The notes below the pieces were generated by a model, which searched no databases, was not told the origin of the DNA, and worked only from the letters and a program-made list of their open reading frames with translations. A program made the position numbers and the translations under genes. A DNA stretch of 64,000 nt from Propionibacterium cyclohexanicum (GTDB lineage Bacteria; Actinomycetota; Actinomycetes; Propionibacteriales; Propionibacteriaceae). The DNA is taken from positions 124,001-188,000 of the forward strand of contig NZ_FOGZ01000001.1 in the NCBI RefSeq assembly GCF_900111365.1, read 5' to 3'. Numbering within the stretch: the first letter of the stretch is position 1; every line of letters starts with the position of its first letter. This document shows positions 30,402-37,961 of this stretch, piece after piece.

Positions 30402-31214
30402 ATGGTGTCGGTTGTCGAACTCGCGGATGTCAGTGTGCGCCGTGGCCACTCGCTCCTGCTCGACGGTGTGGACTTCGCGGTCGAAGAGGGCGAACGCTGG
30501 GTGGTCATCGGGCCCAACGGGGCGGGCAAGACGACATTGCTGTCGCTGCTCAGCGCCCAGACATTCCCCACCCAGGGGATGGTCGGGCTGCTGGGAGAGG
30601 TCATGGGGGCCGTCGACGTCTTCGAGCTGCGGCCCAGGATCGGTGTGTCCAGCTCGGCCATCGCCGAGCGGATACCGCGCGGAGAGCTGGTCCGCGATGT
30701 CGTGGTCTCCGCGTCCTATGCCGTCATGGGTCGCTGGCGCGAGGCCTACGACGAGATGGACTTCCAGCGGGCGGCGCAGCTCATGGACATGTTCGACCTG
30801 TCTGGGCTGGCCGACCGCACCTTCGGCACCCTCAGCGAGGGGGAGCGAAAGCGCACCGAAATCGCCAGAGCGCTCATGACGGACCCCGAGCTGCTGCTCC
30901 TCGACGAGCCGGGTGCAGGACTCGACCTTGCCGGGCGTGAGCATCTGGTGGCCACGCTGTCGGCCATGTGCCTCGACGACGATGCGCCAGCGGTGGTGCT
31001 CGTCACCCACCATGTCGAGGAGATCCCGCTGGGCATCACCCACGCGCTCTTGCTCAATCACGGCAGGGTTTCCGCGCAGGGTCTCGTGGAAGAGGTGCTC
31101 ACCGACGAGAACCTCACGGCCACCTTCGGGCTGCCGCTGCAGGTCCGCCGTGACGACGACGGACGCTGGACCGCGAAGGCCGCCCCGGTCCGATCCGGCC
31201 AGGAGGGCTCCTGA
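30402..31214 (+). CDS. ABC transporter ATP-binding protein (stand-alone)
   Basis: 270 residues, one ABC domain: Walker A GPNGAGKTTL, signature LSEGERKRTEIAR (LSEGE in place of LSGGQ), Walker B LLLLDEPGAGLD, H-loop VLVTHHVEEIP. The GLLGEVMGAVDVFELRPRIGVSS region resembles the ModF/YlmA-like iron-molybdate type ATPases. No permease gene lies beside it, so it either works with a distant permease or is a soluble ATPase. Start supported by a leaderless promoter. Confidence 0.88.
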   Translation: MVSVVELADVSVRRGHSLLLDGVDFAVEEGERWVVIGPNGAGKTTLLSLLSAQTFPTQGMVGLLGEVMGAVDVFELRPRIGVSSSAIAERIPRGELVRDVVVSASYAVMGRWREAYDEMDFQRAAQLMDMFDLSGLADRTFGTLSEGERKRTEIARALMTDPELLLLDEPGAGLDLAGREHLVATLSAMCLDDDAPAVVLVTHHVEEIPLGITHALLLNHGRVSAQGLVEEVLTDENLTATFGLPLQVRRDDDGRWTAKAAPVRSGQEGS

Positions 31215-31284
31215 GCCGCGCGCAGCGTCGGTGTCTTTGGTGCCCGGTGTTTCTGCCAGGACGCTGTCCAGCGCGGGGCCGGTC

Positions 31285-32307
31285 TCAGACAGTCACCTGA
31301 CGTTCGCCGGGAGATTCGAACCATGATGCGGGTTTGCGCTGGTAGCGCCCCGCGATGACACCGCAGACGATGAGCTGGGACATGTGGAAGATCATGAGGG
31401 GGAGCACGAGGAGCGGAACGGTGGCCGACGCGAAGAGCACCGAGGCCATGGGCACCCCGGTGGCCAGCGATTTCTTCGTTCCGCAGAATTGGATGGCGAT
31501 CTGGTCGCGGCGATCGAAGCCGAGGCGCCCGGGGACCCACCAGGTGAGAACGAGCATGAGGCCGAGCAATGCCAGCAGCACCGGCAGCATGCGGGCGATG
31601 TCACCGAAGCCGACGCTGTGCCACACCCCCTCGTTCATGCCGTCGCTGAAGGCGTTGTAGACAACGGTCACAATGCTCAGCTGATCGACGTACTTGAGCT
31701 TGGGGTGGCCCAGCACGAAAGCCTTCGTCCAGCGGCGGGTCAGCTGCCCGAGGATGAACGGCAGGAGGAGCTGGACGAACAGGTCGAGGATCGAGGCGGG
31801 TTCGATGACCAGGCCGCCGGTTCTCATGACGAACATGGCGAGCAGCGGGGTGAGGACCACGCCGAGGATGTTCGACAGCGAGGCGGACACGATGGCTCCG
31901 GCGACATTCCCCTTGGCGATGGAGGTGAAATTGATTGAGCTCTGCACGGTCGATGGCAGGATGGAAAGCCACAGCACTCCCACGAACAGCTGGGGGCTGA
32001 TGAGCGTGTGCAGCATGGGGCGGGCCGCGAGCACGATGAGCGGGAAGACCAGATAGGTGGATGCCAGGATGGTCAGGTGCAGGCGCCAGTGCTTCAGCCC
32101 GTCGATCGCCTCGCGGGGTTCCAGCCGCACTCCGTAGAGATAGAACAGCACGAAGATGAGCGCCTTGGTTGCCCAGCCGAGAACGACACTGCCTGAACCG
32201 TGGACGGGAAGCACAGAGGCCAGAGCGGCTGCGCAAATGATCGCCAGGACGAAGCGGTCGACATGGATACGGCGGTACCACGGTCTGGCATCGAGTGATC
32301 TGCTCAC
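31285..32307 (-). CDS. Bile acid:sodium symporter family (SLC10A7/YfeH-like) transporter
   Basis: 340 residues and about 10 membrane helices, starting near residue 17. The SBF-like family features are FLYGVRLEPREAIDGLKHWRLHL, WLSILPSTVQSSINFTSIAKGNVAGAIVSASLSNILGVVLTPLL and FCGTKKSLATGVPMASVLF. Members transport organic anions or affect Ca2+ homeostasis; the substrate here is unknown. The start is GTG at 32307, with TACAAT 6 nt upstream, divergent from the TrmH-family gene. It converges on the ABC ATPase gene. Confidence 0.88.
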   Translation of the reverse strand: MSRSLDARPWYRRIHVDRFVLAIICAAALASVLPVHGSGSVVLGWATKALIFVLFYLYGVRLEPREAIDGLKHWRLHLTILASTYLVFPLIVLAARPMLHTLISPQLFVGVLWLSILPSTVQSSINFTSIAKGNVAGAIVSASLSNILGVVLTPLLAMFVMRTGGLVIEPASILDLFVQLLLPFILGQLTRRWTKAFVLGHPKLKYVDQLSIVTVVYNAFSDGMNEGVWHSVGFGDIARMLPVLLALLGLMLVLTWWVPGRLGFDRRDQIAIQFCGTKKSLATGVPMASVLFASATVPLLVLPLMIFHMSQLIVCGVIAGRYQRKPASWFESPGERQVTV

Positions 32308-32313
32308 CGCGAC

Positions 32314-32362
32314 ATTGTAGGGGGCTGGATGCCGTCGCCGACGCGGCGTATCGGACTACCCT
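32314..32362. promoter_or_regulatory. Back-to-back leaderless promoters (transporter and trmH-family gene)
   Basis: On the minus strand TACAAT (32319-32314) precedes the transporter GTG by 6 nt. On the plus strand TACCCT (32357-32362) precedes the methyltransferase GTG by 6 nt. The start codons are 61 bp apart. Confidence 0.55.
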
Positions 32363-32368
32363 TGCGCC

Positions 32369-33187
32369 GTGGCCAGCCTCGTGGAGATCGCCGATCCGGC
32401 GGATGAGCGGCTCCGAGATTATGTGGCATTGCGCGATGTCTCGTTGCGCAGGTCGCTGGAGGCTGCCCAAGGCCTGTTCATCGCCGAGGGCGAGAAGATC
32501 ATCCGCCGGGCCTGGCAGACCGGCCATCTCCCGCGGTCCTTGCTGCTGGCGCCGCGCTGGGTGCCGGGGCTTCGCGATCTGCTGGACACCAGCGATGTGC
32601 CCGTCTACGTGGTGAGCGAGCGGCTGGCCGAGCAGATCACCGGCTTCCATGTCCACCGAGGAGCGCTGGGTGCCTTCGAGCGGCGTCCGGCCCGGCAGAT
32701 GAGCGAGCTGCTCGATGCCCGGCGGCTGGTGGTGTGCGAGGACATCGTCGATCACACGAATGTCGGTGCCATCATCCGGTGCGCAGCGGGGCTGGGCTGG
32801 GATGGGGTGCTGCTCGCGCCGCGGGCTGCCGATCCGCTGTACCGGCGTGCCATCAAGACGAGCATGGGCGCGGTCTTCTCGCTGCCGTGGGCCCGTATGG
32901 ACGACTGGGCCCATGGTCTCGAGCGACTGCGTGATGCCGGTTTTCTCGTTGCGGCCATGGCCCTGCGCCACGACGACGTGGGGATCGACGAGTTCGCCGA
33001 GCAGCTGGACCAGCACCCCCGCAAGGTGGCATTGCTGATGGGTACCGAGGGTGCCGGTCTCAGTTCTCACTGGCTGGCCCAGGCCGAGGTCGTCGTGCGC
33101 ATCCCGATGGCTCGGGGTATTGATTCGCTCAATGTGGCAGCCGCAGCGGCCATCGCGTGCCACGTCCTGGGGCCGAAGATCTCCTGA
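32369..33187 (+). CDS. TrmH/SpoU family RNA 2'-O-methyltransferase
   Basis: 272 residues. N-terminal substrate-binding domain (FIAEGEKIIRRAW), then the SPOUT domain with NVGAIIRCAAGLGWDGVLL (motif 1), LLMGTEGAGLS (motif 2) and IPMARGIDSLNVAAAAAI (motif 3), which form the trefoil-knot SAM site. It should methylate rRNA or tRNA ribose; the exact nucleotide is unknown. GTG start with a leaderless-type promoter. Confidence 0.92.
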   Translation: MASLVEIADPADERLRDYVALRDVSLRRSLEAAQGLFIAEGEKIIRRAWQTGHLPRSLLLAPRWVPGLRDLLDTSDVPVYVVSERLAEQITGFHVHRGALGAFERRPARQMSELLDARRLVVCEDIVDHTNVGAIIRCAAGLGWDGVLLAPRAADPLYRRAIKTSMGAVFSLPWARMDDWAHGLERLRDAGFLVAAMALRHDDVGIDEFAEQLDQHPRKVALLMGTEGAGLSSHWLAQAEVVVRIPMARGIDSLNVAAAAAIACHVLGPKIS

Positions 33188-33226
33188 TCCCGGCGCGGCT
33201 TCCCGGGTGGGGCGCCCGGGATCAGG
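33183..33226. terminator. Bidirectional hairpin between convergent genes
   Basis: CCTGATCCCGG (33183-33193) is perfectly complementary to CCGGGATCAGG (33216-33226), with a 22 nt loop. The stem includes the methyltransferase stop codon and sits between two convergent genes, so it may stop transcription from both sides. Confidence 0.6.
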
Positions 33227-33230
33227 CCAC

Positions 33231-33560
33231 TCAGTCGACGACGACGGTGCTGCCTCCGCGGGCGTTCGACTCCAGTCGGACCTCGCGTCCCTTCGTGTGC
33301 CAGACGATGACCCGGCGGTGTCCGCCGGTGAGTTCACAGCCCTGGCCGAAGCGGTACTCCAGCGCCGACTGGGCGGAATCGTTGTCCGGCACGGTGAAGC
33401 TCACCGAGCGAATGCGCTCACGATGGATATCGGTCTGCGGCTTGAGGCGCGCTATTTCTGCACGGGTTTCATCGCAGAAGGAATGTGCCCAGTCGGAGGC
33501 CACCAGTGCCTCGACTGCTTCGACGAGTTCCGTGCCCTGATCATGGATCACGGTGGCCAT
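33231..33560 (-). CDS. Small conserved-looking hypothetical protein
   Basis: 109 residues. Not recognised. It is soluble, with an acidic helical first half (IHDQGTELVEAVEALVASDWAHSFCDETRAEI) and a second half of predicted strands (RIRSVSFTVPDNDSAQSALEYRFG, HRRVIVWHTKGREVRLE). The start ATG at 33560 has AAGGAG 8 nt upstream, so it is a real gene. It stands alone between convergent trmH and the def gene. Confidence 0.75.
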   Translation of the reverse strand: MATVIHDQGTELVEAVEALVASDWAHSFCDETRAEIARLKPQTDIHRERIRSVSFTVPDNDSAQSALEYRFGQGCELTGGHRRVIVWHTKGREVRLESNARGGSTVVVD

Positions 33561-33724
33561 GGCGATCTCCTTTCGTCTCACCTCCATTTCACCACCGTTC
33601 GCCCACAGAGGACAGGGCAGGGCGGAGCCGATCTTGCGCACTGGACCGCTGATCCGCTAACTGCCCACCCGGTGGCTGCATCGGCGTCGGCCCATGACCG
33701 GTGTGCTGGCACGGGCGGGGCGTG

Positions 33725-34321
33725 TCAGCTGGCCTCGCCGGCGGTCCGTTTCGGGTGCACCGGCCAGTCGTCGGGATAGAGGGGTGCCAACTGCTCCTTC
33801 TCCTCGTCGAGCTTGCGCCGTGATCGGGTGGAGAGCCGATCACCGAAGACCGTGCCGTGCAGATGGTCGGTCTCGTGCTGCAGACAGCGGGCCAGCAGTC
33901 CGGTGCCCTCGATTCTGACCGGGGCGCCGGTCTCGTCGACCCCCTCGCAGACGGCGAAGTCTGGCCGAGAGAGCGGCTGATAGGCGCCGGGCCACGACAG
34001 GCAGCCCTCCTCGGCGCTGACCAGCCGGCGATCCTTGCCCTGGGGCAGGGTGACGACGGGATTGCAGACCACGCCGTGGATGAGTTCGTCGTCGGCATTG
34101 GGGCAGTTGAAGACGAACAGCGCGATATCGCGATTCACCTGGGGGGCGGCCAGGCCGACACCATCGGCCGCGGCCATCGTGGCGAACATGTCTGCCACGA
34201 GCTGGGCAAGCTCCTCGTCGAACTGCGTCACCGGCTTGGTCGGTGTGCGCATGACCGGCTCGTCCCAGCGTGTGATCCGCAGCAGCTTTCCCGTGCTCGC
34301 CCACTGTGCCGGGCTCTTCAT
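33725..34321 (-). CDS. def: Peptide deformylase
   Basis: 198 residues. It removes the N-formyl group from nascent proteins. All three motifs are intact: GVGLAAPQVN (motif 1), EGCLSWPG with the metal Cys (motif 2) and QHETDHLHG with the HExxH Glu (motif 3). The C-terminal tail (RRKLDEEKEQLAPLYPDDWPVHPKR) is longer than in E. coli and typical of Actinobacteria. The ATG at 34321 has AAGGAGG 8 nt upstream; a frame-open region upstream is unlikely to be translated. Confidence 0.96.
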   Translation of the reverse strand: MKSPAQWASTGKLLRITRWDEPVMRTPTKPVTQFDEELAQLVADMFATMAAADGVGLAAPQVNRDIALFVFNCPNADDELIHGVVCNPVVTLPQGKDRRLVSAEEGCLSWPGAYQPLSRPDFAVCEGVDETGAPVRIEGTGLLARCLQHETDHLHGTVFGDRLSTRSRRKLDEEKEQLAPLYPDDWPVHPKRTAGEAS

Positions 34322-34342
34322 CCGTCGACCTCCTTGCCCCGC

Positions 34343-34427
34343 GGTGCGCCAGTGCGCCCCGTCGCAAACCCAACCGATGCGCCATGGTGCACCGTCATTC
34401 ATCCCACCGGTGCGCGATGGCGCACGC
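34343..34427. repeat. Three copies of a TGCGC-NATG-GCGCA type palindrome between def and xerC
   Basis: GGTGCGCCAGTGCGCC (34343-34358), TGCGCCATGGTGCA (34378-34391) and GTGCGC-GATG-GCGCAC (34410-34425, perfect) are variants of one imperfect palindrome, spaced by 30-35 bp, about three helical turns. They lie between the divergent def and xerC starts, the last one just upstream of the xerC -10. They look like binding sites for a dimeric regulator. Confidence 0.6.
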
Positions 34428-34436
34428 GCACAAACC

Positions 34437-34442
34437 TATACT
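34437..34442 (+). promoter_or_regulatory. Putative -10 of xerC (leaderless)
   Basis: TATACT, close to the consensus, ends 7 nt before the GTG at 34450. The mRNA is probably leaderless. Confidence 0.6.
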
Positions 34443-34449
34443 CGCGCCC

Positions 34450-35379
34450 GTGGGCGACGAAGTTGAGCTGACCGGCCCGTGGGCCGATGCGCTGCGCCGC
34501 TTCAGCGCCCATCTGGCCCTCGAGCGGCACGATTCGCCCCATACCGTACGCGCCTATCTCAGCGATCTCCACGAGTTCGCGCTCTTCGCGTGCAGGTGCG
34601 GGATCGGCTCGCCGCAGGGGGTGACCCTGGCGGGTCTTCGGCGCTGGCTGGGCGAGCAGCAGGCGAGCGGAGCGGCCACAGCCACGATCGCCCGGCGGGC
34701 GGGCGCGGCGCGGGTCTTCTTCCGCTGGAGCACCCGGGAGTCGATCACTGCTTCGGACCCGGCCCAAACCCTCCGGTCGCCGAAGATTGGGCGTCGTCTG
34801 CCCGAGACGCTGACCCAGGAGGATGCCCGAGAACTCCTTGACGCCGCCACCGCGAAGGCGGCCGAGAGCGAGGGTCCTCTCGGTGTGCGTGATGTGGCGA
34901 TCCTTGAGGTGCTCTATGGATCGGGCATCCGGGTCAGTGAGCTGTGCGGCCTGGACCTGGGCGATGTGGACGAGCAGCGTGGCCTGCTGCGGGTGCTCGG
35001 CAAGGGCGACAAGCAGCGCAGCGTCCCGCTGGGACAGCCAGGGCTGCGCGCGCTGGCTCGCTGGCGTTCCGTCCGGCCCCAGCTGTGCGCACCCGCCTCG
35101 GGTATGGCCGTCTTCCTGGGGGCGCGCGGTTCCCGAATCGATCCTCGCGTCGTGCGCCGGGTGGTGCATGAAAGCCTGCGCGGCGTCCCGCAAGCCCCAG
35201 ATGTCGGACCGCATGGCCTGCGCCACGCGATGGCGACCCATCTGCTCGAGGGCGGCGCAGACCTGCGCAGCGTGCAGGAGATGCTCGGGCACGCGTCGCT
35301 GGCGACCACGCAGATCTATACCCATGTGAGCGACGAGAGGCTGCGCGCCGCCTACCGCCAGGCGCATCCGCGTGCCTGA
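34450..35379 (+). CDS. xerC: Site-specific tyrosine recombinase XerC
   Basis: 309 residues. XerC and XerD resolve chromosome dimers at dif. An N-terminal SAM-like domain (FSAHLALERHDSPHTVRAYLSDLHEF) is followed by the catalytic domain with the pentad: Arg161 (GSGIRVSEL), Lys (GKGDKQRSVPL), His255 and Arg258 (HGLRHAMATH), His in GHASLATT, and nucleophile Tyr290 (QIYTHV). XerC rather than XerD is inferred from synteny with rpsB, typical in Actinobacteria. GTG start at 34450 is supported by TATACT; upstream in-frame codons lie in the regulatory repeats. Confidence 0.95.
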   Translation: MGDEVELTGPWADALRRFSAHLALERHDSPHTVRAYLSDLHEFALFACRCGIGSPQGVTLAGLRRWLGEQQASGAATATIARRAGAARVFFRWSTRESITASDPAQTLRSPKIGRRLPETLTQEDARELLDAATAKAAESEGPLGVRDVAILEVLYGSGIRVSELCGLDLGDVDEQRGLLRVLGKGDKQRSVPLGQPGLRALARWRSVRPQLCAPASGMAVFLGARGSRIDPRVVRRVVHESLRGVPQAPDVGPHGLRHAMATHLLEGGADLRSVQEMLGHASLATTQIYTHVSDERLRAAYRQAHPRA

Positions 35380-35399
35380 TCCTGGTTCGGCGCTCGCTG

Positions 35400-36596
35400 C
35401 TAGGGAGCCCAGCTGAGCCAGGGCTGAGGATCGATCGCTACCCCCTGCCGGTGCACGGAGAAGTGCAGATGGCAGCCCGTCGACAGGCCGGTTGTTCCCA
35501 CGAGGGCGATGATCTGCCCCGCGCTGACGGACTGACCGGTGCGAATCAGGCCCACCCCCGCGTCCAAGAGGTGACTGTAGGAGCTTGAGAGGGCCTCACC
35601 TGTGGCGAACCGGTGATCGATGACAACCCGGTTGCCGAACCCATTCACCGTGCCGGCGAAGCCCACGATGCCCGACCAGGCGGCGCGCACCGGGGTGCCG
35701 CACGGCGCTGCGAAGTCGATCCCGTCGTGGAGCTCGCTCGTGCCGCGTACCGGATTGATGCGGTATCCGAAGCGGGAGCTGACCTGTCCCGCGACCGGTG
35801 TCATGGCGGCCCCCGAGGATCCTGTGGCGGGTGCAGGAAGGCCGGTGAAATGGTCGGCACGGGGTGCCTCGCCGGTGGAATGGTCGGCACGGGGTGCCTC
35901 GCCGGTGGAATGGTCGGCACGGGGTGCCTCGTCGAGAGCGAGCGGAGGACGAATGGTGATCGCGAGGGGCAGCAGGCGGATCGGGCCGGCAGGTGCGCTG
36001 GAGCCGCTCCAAGCCAGGGGATCGAGATAGCTCTCGCCGTCGAGGAGGCCCCAGTGCAGGCAGGCCTGCGCGCAGTGGCCCGGCAGCAGGCGGCCGAGGG
36101 GCTGCCCGGCGCTGACCTGCTGTCCCTGTGCGACGGTTGGCTCTACCGGCTGGTAGGTGGTGCGCTTGCCGTCGCGGTGGAACACCGAGACCGAGGTGAC
36201 CCCATTGATAGTGCCGACGAAGCTGACCCGGCCCGCAGCGGCGGACAGCACGCTCTCGCCTGCCGACCCGGCCAGGTCGACGCCGCGGTGCCCGGGCTGC
36301 CAGGGCTGGGCGGGAGGATCGAAGCGGCGCAGCACCGCTCCGGGGATCGGCAGGACGCTGGGCGGATCGGCGCGGGCAAGGGAGGGCGCCAGCAGGTCGG
36401 CGCCACAGGCCAGACATGTCATGAGCATGAGGACCGCAGGCCAGTGCCGCGCGCGGTGCCTGGGCAGCTGCGGCACGGCATGTCTCGATGTGCCATGTCC
36501 GTGCGTGCCATGTCTGTGCGTGCCATGTCTGTGCGTGCCGAGTCTGCGTGCGTCGCGTTTGCGCACGCCGGCTACGCACACACCGGCTATGTTCAT
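35400..36596 (-). CDS. Secreted protein with two M23 (LytM) peptidase domains
   Basis: About 398 residues from ATG 36596; a GTG at 36476 is an equally plausible start, since a signal peptide (RHWPAVLMLMTCLACGADLL, cut after ARA) follows it. Domain 1 (HRGVDLAGSAGESVLSAAAG ... CLHWGL) lacks the second His of HxH, so it is probably inactive. A linker with three decapeptide EAPRADHSTG repeats follows. Domain 2 has HDGIDFAAPCGTPVRAAWSG and the complete HLHF motif, so it may be an active glycyl or DD-endopeptidase. Neither start has a Shine-Dalgarno. It converges on xerC. Confidence 0.82.
   Translation of the reverse strand: MNIAGVCVAGVRKRDARRLGTHRHGTHRHGTHGHGTSRHAVPQLPRHRARHWPAVLMLMTCLACGADLLAPSLARADPPSVLPIPGAVLRRFDPPAQPWQPGHRGVDLAGSAGESVLSAAAGRVSFVGTINGVTSVSVFHRDGKRTTYQPVEPTVAQGQQVSAGQPLGRLLPGHCAQACLHWGLLDGESYLDPLAWSGSSAPAGPIRLLPLAITIRPPLALDEAPRADHSTGEAPRADHSTGEAPRADHFTGLPAPATGSSGAAMTPVAGQVSSRFGYRINPVRGTSELHDGIDFAAPCGTPVRAAWSGIVGFAGTVNGFGNRVVIDHRFATGEALSSSYSHLLDAGVGLIRTGQSVSAGQIIALVGTTGLSTGCHLHFSVHRQGVAIDPQPWLSWAP
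35841..35930 (+). repeat. Three 30-bp tandem repeats in the M23 gene linker
   Basis: GCCGGTGGAATGGTCGGCAC followed by GGGGTGCCTC is repeated three times; unit 1 has one A for G. In the M23 protein (minus strand) each unit encodes EAPRADHSTG. The run lies in the linker between domains, so length variation would change spacing only. Confidence 0.9.
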
Positions 36597-36612
36597 TCCG
36601 GCTATGTGCACG
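36481..36612 (+). repeat. Two sets of 15-bp repeats at the 5' end of the M23 gene
   Basis: 36481-36540 holds four 15-bp units related to TGTCTGTGCGTGCCA; a fifth, degenerate unit ends at 36555. 36568-36612 holds three units of CCGGCTAYGTNCAY type. If read on the minus strand they encode a His-rich GTHRH run and an IAG-type run. The region precedes the signal peptide and may be leader DNA rather than coding. Confidence 0.85.
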
Positions 36613-36789
36613 GTGTGGCGGCGTGACTTTGCGGGCCGAGGCTGGCGGGGAGCGTCCATGACCGGACTGTGTAGACACGCCACCGGGTTCGCCAGCCGAT
36701 CCGGGTCTGTGGACAAGGGCCAGCGGTCATCTCGCTCGCGCATGCCTCGCGGGGCCGCGGGCGCGCGGTGCGGCCCGGCGTCCGTCACA

Positions 36790-36818
36790 TTGCAGGCGGT
36801 GGGGCGGGCACGTAGACT
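36790..36818 (+). promoter_or_regulatory. Putative rpsB promoter
   Basis: TTGCAG (36790-36795), a 17 nt spacer and TAGACT (36813-36818) form a canonical sigma-70-type promoter. Transcription would start near 36825, giving a leader of about 190 nt. Confidence 0.65.
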
Positions 36819-36824
36819 GGTCGC

Positions 36825-37015
36825 CGCAGTCCGCAGCCGCGGGCTGACTTCGCATGCACTCAGTGGCTGCGCGGAATCCGTTGTGGACATCACCGGAATC
36901 CGCGCGTTCGTCACGGCGTCCCGAACCGGTCCTGGGCCATCGGTCCGGGTATCAGGGCGTCGGTGCATCAGGGGCACCGGCCCGTCGGTGCCGTGAACCA
37001 TGAAAGGAAACGGCC
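36825..37015 (+). other. rpsB leader with two hairpins
   Basis: GCGCGGAATCCG (36869-36880) pairs with CGGAATCCGCGC (36894-36905) apart from one internal A-A mismatch. GGCACCG (36973-36979) pairs with CGGTGCC (36986-36992), 10 nt before the AAAGGA Shine-Dalgarno. A long structured leader before rpsB suggests autoregulation by S2, as known in other bacteria; this is inferred. The upstream part to 36597 holds no recognisable gene. Confidence 0.5.
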
Positions 37016-37930
37016 ATGGCCGTCGTCACCACCCGCCAGCTCCTCGAGAGCGGCGTCCACTTCGGACACCAGACCCGCCGTTGGAACCCGAAGATGAAGC
37101 GCTTCATCTTCAACGAGCGCAACGGCATCTACATCATCGATCTGCGCCAGTCGCTCACCTATATCGACAAGGCTTACGACTACGTCAAGCAGACCGTTGC
37201 CCGCGGCGGCCAGATCCTGTTCGTCGGTACCAAGAAGCAGGCCCAGGAGGCTGTCGCCGAACAGGCCTCGCGCGTCGGGATGCCCTATGTCAACCAGCGC
37301 TGGCTCGGTGGCATGCTCACCAACTTCCCGACCATCAGCAAGCGCATCGCGCGGTTGAAGGAACTCGAGGCCATGGACCTCGAGACCGTCCAGTCCGGTG
37401 GATTCACGAAGAAGGAACTGCTCGGCTTTTCCCGCGAGAAGGAGAAGCTGGCCAAGTCCCTCGGCGGAATTCGCGATATGGCGAAGGTCCCGCAGGCCGT
37501 GTGGATCGTCGACACCAAGAAGGAGCACCTCGCCGTCGACGAGGCACGCAAGCTGCACCTTCCGGTGATTGCCGTCCTGGACACCAACTGCGATCCTGAC
37601 GAGGTCGATTTCCCGATCCCCGGCAATGACGATGCGATCCGGTCCGTCACGCTGCTCACGCGCATCATCGCCGACGCCTGCGCCGAGGGGCTGGTGGCCC
37701 GTTCGGAGAAGGCCCAGGCCGACGGCACCCAGGCCGAGCCGCTGCCCGACTGGGAGCAGGAACTGCTCGGTGCCAACCAGGCCGGCGAGGCCGCTGGGTC
37801 CACCGATGCGGCCAAGGCCGCTGGGACTGAGGCATCCGTCGACCAGGAGCCCCAGGCTGCAGCCGCGGACCAGCCCGCACCCGAGTCCACGGCGAATGAG
37901 GCTGCCGAACCGGCAGCACAGGCCGAGTAA
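37016..37930 (+). CDS. rpsB: 30S ribosomal protein S2
   Basis: 304 residues. [55 protein letters not shown] and [27 protein letters not shown] are typical S2 features. The last ~60 residues are an Ala/Glu/Pro-rich extension (from about residue 240) with no counterpart in E. coli, and length varies in Actinobacteria. AAAGGA precedes the ATG by about 8 nt. Tsf follows after 31 bp, so the two are co-transcribed. Confidence 0.98.
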   Translation: MAVVTTRQLLESGVHFGHQTRRWNPKMKRFIFNERNGIYIIDLRQSLTYIDKAYDYVKQTVARGGQILFVGTKKQAQEAVAEQASRVGMPYVNQRWLGGMLTNFPTISKRIARLKELEAMDLETVQSGGFTKKELLGFSREKEKLAKSLGGIRDMAKVPQAVWIVDTKKEHLAVDEARKLHLPVIAVLDTNCDPDEVDFPIPGNDDAIRSVTLLTRIIADACAEGLVARSEKAQADGTQAEPLPDWEQELLGANQAGEAAGSTDAAKAAGTEASVDQEPQAAAADQPAPESTANEAAEPAAQAE

Positions 37931-37961
37931 GCACCCCGACGACTGAGGAACGGACATATAT

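Noticed and set aside
35841-35930. CRISPR-like array in the M23 gene
   Set aside because: The 30-bp units are contiguous with no spacers and are in frame with the coding sequence.
36597-37001. N-terminal extension of the M23 gene to an ATG at 37001
   Set aside because: It would run through the rpsB promoter and leader and place 135 residues before the plausible start; nothing in it resembles a protein domain.
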